From assembly GCA_030628225.1 (NCBI GenBank), contig DAOVRJ010000115.1, forward strand, positions 1 through 7,703: DNA of 7,703 nt, read 5' to 3'. The stretch is from Candidatus Zixiibacteriota bacterium. GTDB taxonomy: Bacteria; SM23-81. The first letter of the stretch is position 1; each line of letters begins with the position of its first letter. Under the pieces are notes generated by a model, which worked only from the letters and a program-made list of their open reading frames with translations, did not search any database and was not told the DNA's origin. Both the position numbers and the translations under genes were made by a program. This document shows, piece after piece, positions 5,023 to 7,703 of this stretch.

Positions 5023-7703
5023 ATGTCCCCAGGAAAAACAGTTCAGGAGGGTAAAAATCTTCACATTGGCATCGATGTGGGGTCGGTAAGCGTCAAAGTG
5101 GTCCTCCTGGACGCCAAACAGAATATCCTGGAGAACCATTACGTCCGCAGCAAGGGCCAGCCTATCGAGACGGTTCTTCGAACCCTCAAGGACATTCAGG
5201 ACCGCTATTCTCTGAACAAAGTGGCCAAGCTGGCCATCACCGGCTCGGGAGGCAGCCTGGTAGCTCAGCTTTTGGGCGGGACTTTTGTTAACGAGATCAT
5301 AGCCCAGACAACAGCAGTGGGCCGGTTTCATCCGCAGGCCAGAACGGTCATCGAGATCGGCGGGGAGGATTCCAAGCTGATGATCATGCGGCAAGATCCC
5401 CAGCGAGACACGCTGATCCTGGAGGATTTCTCCATGAACACCATGTGCGCCGCCGGCACCGGATCATTTTTAGACCAGCAGGCCAGCCGATTGGGGCTGA
5501 CCATCGAGGAGTTCGCCCGTCTGTCTCTGAAATCGGAGTCGCCCCCGCGCATGGCCGGCCGGTGCAGCGTGTTCGCCAAATCGGACATGATCCACCTTCA
5601 GCAGATCGGCACCCCGGATTTCGACATCGTCGCCGGGCTCTGCTACGCCATGACCAGAAGTTTCAAGAGCAACATCGGCCGGGGCAAAACCTTCAAAAAA
5701 CCCATCGTTTTCCAGGGTGGCGTAGCGGCAAACCCGGGGCTGGTACGTGCTTTCGAGGACATCCTCGGCCTGGAATCCGGAGAGCTGACCATCCCCAAAT
5801 ACTATGCCTTCATGGGAGCCCTTGGCGCCATCTTCATGGTCATGGAGCAGGAATCAGAGGGAAATGGTTTCCGCGGTCTGGAGGACATGGAAGCCAGTCT
5901 GAAGACCCGTCCAGCGCCGGTCCAGGGGCTCAAGATTCTCCAACTGGACTACGAGGTGGAGAACGAGAAAATCGCCACCAAGCCGGTGGCCCTGGACCCC
6001 GGAGATGAGCTCATCGACGTCTATCTGGGAGTTGATGTGGGCTCCCTGAGCACCAATGTGGTGGTTATCGATCGAGACCGGCGGGTCCTGGCCCGGCGCT
6101 ATCTGCGCACGGCGAGTCGCCCCATCAAGGCCGTTCGCCGGGGGCTGCTGGAAGTCGAGGAGGAGATCGGAGATCGGATAAGGGTTTGCGGCGTGGGAAC
6201 CACCGGCTCCGGCCGCTATCTCACGGGAGACTTCGTGGGCGCGGATGTGGTCCGCAACGAGATCACCGCGCAGGCCACCGCCGCCATCGACATCGATCCC
6301 ACGGTGGACACGGTCTTCGAGATCGGTGGACAGGACTCCAAATACATCAGCATCGATAACGGGGCCGTGGTGGATTTCGAGATGAATAAAGTGTGCGCCG
6401 CCGGAACGGGCTCTTTTTTGGAGGAACAGGCCGAGAAACTGGGCATCAACATCGTGGAGGAATTCGGGAAACTGGCCCTGTCTTCCAAAAATCCCGGAAA
6501 TTTCGGCGATCGCTGTACGGTCTTTATGGAATCCGACCTGGTCTCCCACCAGCAGCAGGGCATGCCCCAAGAAGACCTGGTGGCCGGCCTGGCCTATTCC
6601 ATCGTATACAACTATCTGAACAAGGTGGTGGAAGACCGCCGGGTGGGCGACAACATCTTCCTCCAGGGGGGGACGGCCTGGAACCAGGGGGTGGTGGCCG
6701 CTTTTGAGAAGGTCACCGGCAAGAAGATCACCGTTCCGCCTCACCACGATGTCACCGGGGCCATCGGGGCGGCCATCCTGGCCATGGAGAATGACCGGGG
6801 GCAGGGAACCAATTTCAAGGGCTTCGACCTGCGCCAGAGAACCTACAAATCCTCTTCTTTCGCCTGCAAGGGCTGCGAGAACCAATGTGAGATTCGCAAG
6901 ATCACTTTTGGGGAGGAGAAACCCCTGTTCTACGGGGCCCGCTGTGAAAAATGGGAGGTGGACGATAAGAGGAAACAGCGTGGAGAGGGCCTGCCGGAGC
7001 TGTTTAAGGAGCGGGAGGAGTTTCTGCTGGCCGAATATCTCCGTAACAGCAGCAAGAAAAATACCGGGGACAGGGAGAAGCAGATCGGCATCCCGCGCGT
7101 TCTCTACTTCCACGAGCTGCTTCCTTTCTGGAGCGCCTTTTTCGACCGGCTGGGGTTTGAGGTGGTCCTGTCGGATGTGACCAACCCGCAGCTGATCTAT
7201 CGCTCTGTGGAGAGCGTGGTGGCCGAGACCTGTTTTCCCATCAAGGTGGTTCACGGTCACATCCCGAATCTGATTGACAAGGGGGTCAGACGGATCTTTC
7301 TGCCCAGCATCATCAACATGCCCAGGTCCCATCCCGACCACACAGAGAACTACCTCTGTCCACTGTCCCAGGCCATTCCCTACATCATCAAATCGGCCAT
7401 CTCTTTTAAAGAGAAAAAGGTCGAGCTTCTGGATCCTTATTTTCACTTGCAGCATGACCATCGGCGTCTGTTGCGGGAGATGTGCCGCTTCGGCCAGAGC
7501 CTGGGCAAATCGGAAAAGGCCGTTGGGGAAGCTTTCGCCGCTGCCGAAAAGGCTCAGGCGACCTTCGAGGATAAGTGCCGGCAGCGGGGCCGGGAGATCC
7601 TGGCCAGACTGAGCGACTACCGGCGGGTGGTGGTGGTGCTCAGCCGATCATATAACGGCTGCGACCCGGGGCTGAACCTGGGCCTGCCCAAGAAGCTCCG
7701 CGA
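5023..7703 (+). CDS. Acyl-CoA dehydratase/benzoyl-CoA reductase activator-type protein, two fused domains (partial)
   Basis: This is the first 893 residues of a large protein cut by the right edge. Two tandem BadF/BadG/BcrA/BcrD ATPase domains are clear. Domain 1 (about 13-275) has GIDVGSVSVK, TGSGG (74-78), EIGGEDSK (111-118), C142 in CAAGTGSFL, C181 in GRCSVF and the nucleotide-site stretch FQGGVAANPG. Domain 2 (about 333-588) has GVDVGSLSTN, TTGSG, EIGGQDSK (433-440), C458 in CAAGTGSFLE, C498 in DRCTVF and FLQGGTAWNQG. The cysteine spacing (39 and 40) fits the HgdC pattern, in which two such domains share one [4Fe-4S] cluster. A DUF2229-type region follows from about 610, with C615, C618, C622 and C641, then RVLYFHELLPFW (692-703) and YNGCDPGLNLGLPKKL (877-892). 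Family members are ATP-driven low-potential electron donors to 2-hydroxyacyl-CoA dehydratases or benzoyl-CoA reductases. The substrate of this fused form is unknown, and an HgdB-like C-terminal part is expected beyond the window. Confidence 0.92.
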   Translation, partial: MSPGKTVQEGKNLHIGIDVGSVSVKVVLLDAKQNILENHYVRSKGQPIETVLRTLKDIQDRYSLNKVAKLAITGSGGSLVAQLLGGTFVNEIIAQTTAVGRFHPQARTVIEIGGEDSKLMIMRQDPQRDTLILEDFSMNTMCAAGTGSFLDQQASRLGLTIEEFARLSLKSESPPRMAGRCSVFAKSDMIHLQQIGTPDFDIVAGLCYAMTRSFKSNIGRGKTFKKPIVFQGGVAANPGLVRAFEDILGLESGELTIPKYYAFMGALGAIFMVMEQESEGNGFRGLEDMEASLKTRPAPVQGLKILQLDYEVENEKIATKPVALDPGDELIDVYLGVDVGSLSTNVVVIDRDRRVLARRYLRTASRPIKAVRRGLLEVEEEIGDRIRVCGVGTTGSGRYLTGDFVGADVVRNEITAQATAAIDIDPTVDTVFEIGGQDSKYISIDNGAVVDFEMNKVCAAGTGSFLEEQAEKLGINIVEEFGKLALSSKNPGNFGDRCTVFMESDLVSHQQQGMPQEDLVAGLAYSIVYNYLNKVVEDRRVGDNIFLQGGTAWNQGVVAAFEKVTGKKITVPPHHDVTGAIGAAILAMENDRGQGTNFKGFDLRQRTYKSSSFACKGCENQCEIRKITFGEEKPLFYGARCEKWEVDDKRKQRGEGLPELFKEREEFLLAEYLRNSSKKNTGDREKQIGIPRVLYFHELLPFWSAFFDRLGFEVVLSDVTNPQLIYRSVESVVAETCFPIKVVHGHIPNLIDKGVRRIFLPSIINMPRSHPDHTENYLCPLSQAIPYIIKSAISFKEKKVELLDPYFHLQHDHRRLLREMCRFGQSLGKSEKAVGEAFAAAEKAQATFEDKCRQRGREILARLSDYRRVVVVLSRSYNGCDPGLNLGLPKKLR

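Noticed and set aside
5854-7461. A 535-codon open frame on the minus strand inside the activator gene
   Set aside because: It is fully antisense to clearly conserved activator and DUF2229 motifs on the plus strand. Its translation is low in recognisable motifs, and the long open reading is expected from GC-biased codon usage of the real gene.

Overview
The window looks like a chromosomal fragment of an anaerobic bacterium. The best guess is a Desulfobacterota (deltaproteobacterial) or Chloroflexota-type lineage. This rests on a large fused 2-hydroxyacyl-CoA dehydratase/benzoyl-CoA reductase activator-type protein and on a tandem pair of cysteine-rich DUF3795-type proteins, both typical of anaerobes. 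There is no rRNA, tRNA, IS element or CRISPR array, so the taxonomic guess is an inference from protein families only.

Layout: every gene from 1 to about 4375 lies on the minus strand. In order of transcription these are a small YIP1-type membrane protein (start near 4375), a GAF-domain protein of the free methionine-R-sulfoxide reductase type (3304-3780), two DUF3795-type cysteine-rich paralogues (2873-3217 and 2463-2801), a broken prenyltransferase/squalene-cyclase-like gene (1575-2401), a single-pass membrane protein of unknown function (468-1505), and the receiver domain of an NtrC-like response regulator that leaves the window at base 1. A divergent 647-base intergenic region (4376-5022) holds candidate promoters and a strong ribosome binding site. 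They serve the plus-strand gene that fills 5023 to the right edge: a protein with two tandem ASKHA-type activator domains followed by a cysteine-rich DUF2229-type region, cut off after 893 residues.

Base composition changes sharply near 1530-1560. The membrane protein and response regulator are AT-rich (roughly 36-38% GC on sampled lines). The rest is about 55-58% GC, apart from the AT-rich promoter region near 4780-4980. The AT-rich block is therefore probably of foreign origin or at least a separate module.

Functionally, the clearest protein is the activator. By family knowledge it would hydrolyse ATP to push low-potential electrons from a [4Fe-4S] cluster into a partner reductase or dehydratase. 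The nearby GAF/fRMsr-like protein and cysteine-rich proteins also suggest thiol or metal redox chemistry, but they lie on the opposite strand and no direct link is shown. The most notable irregularities are the out-of-frame internal deletion in the cyclase-like gene, the loss of one of three expected cysteines in the fRMsr-like protein, and a direct repeat plus AT-rich hairpin overlapping the activator's putative promoter.
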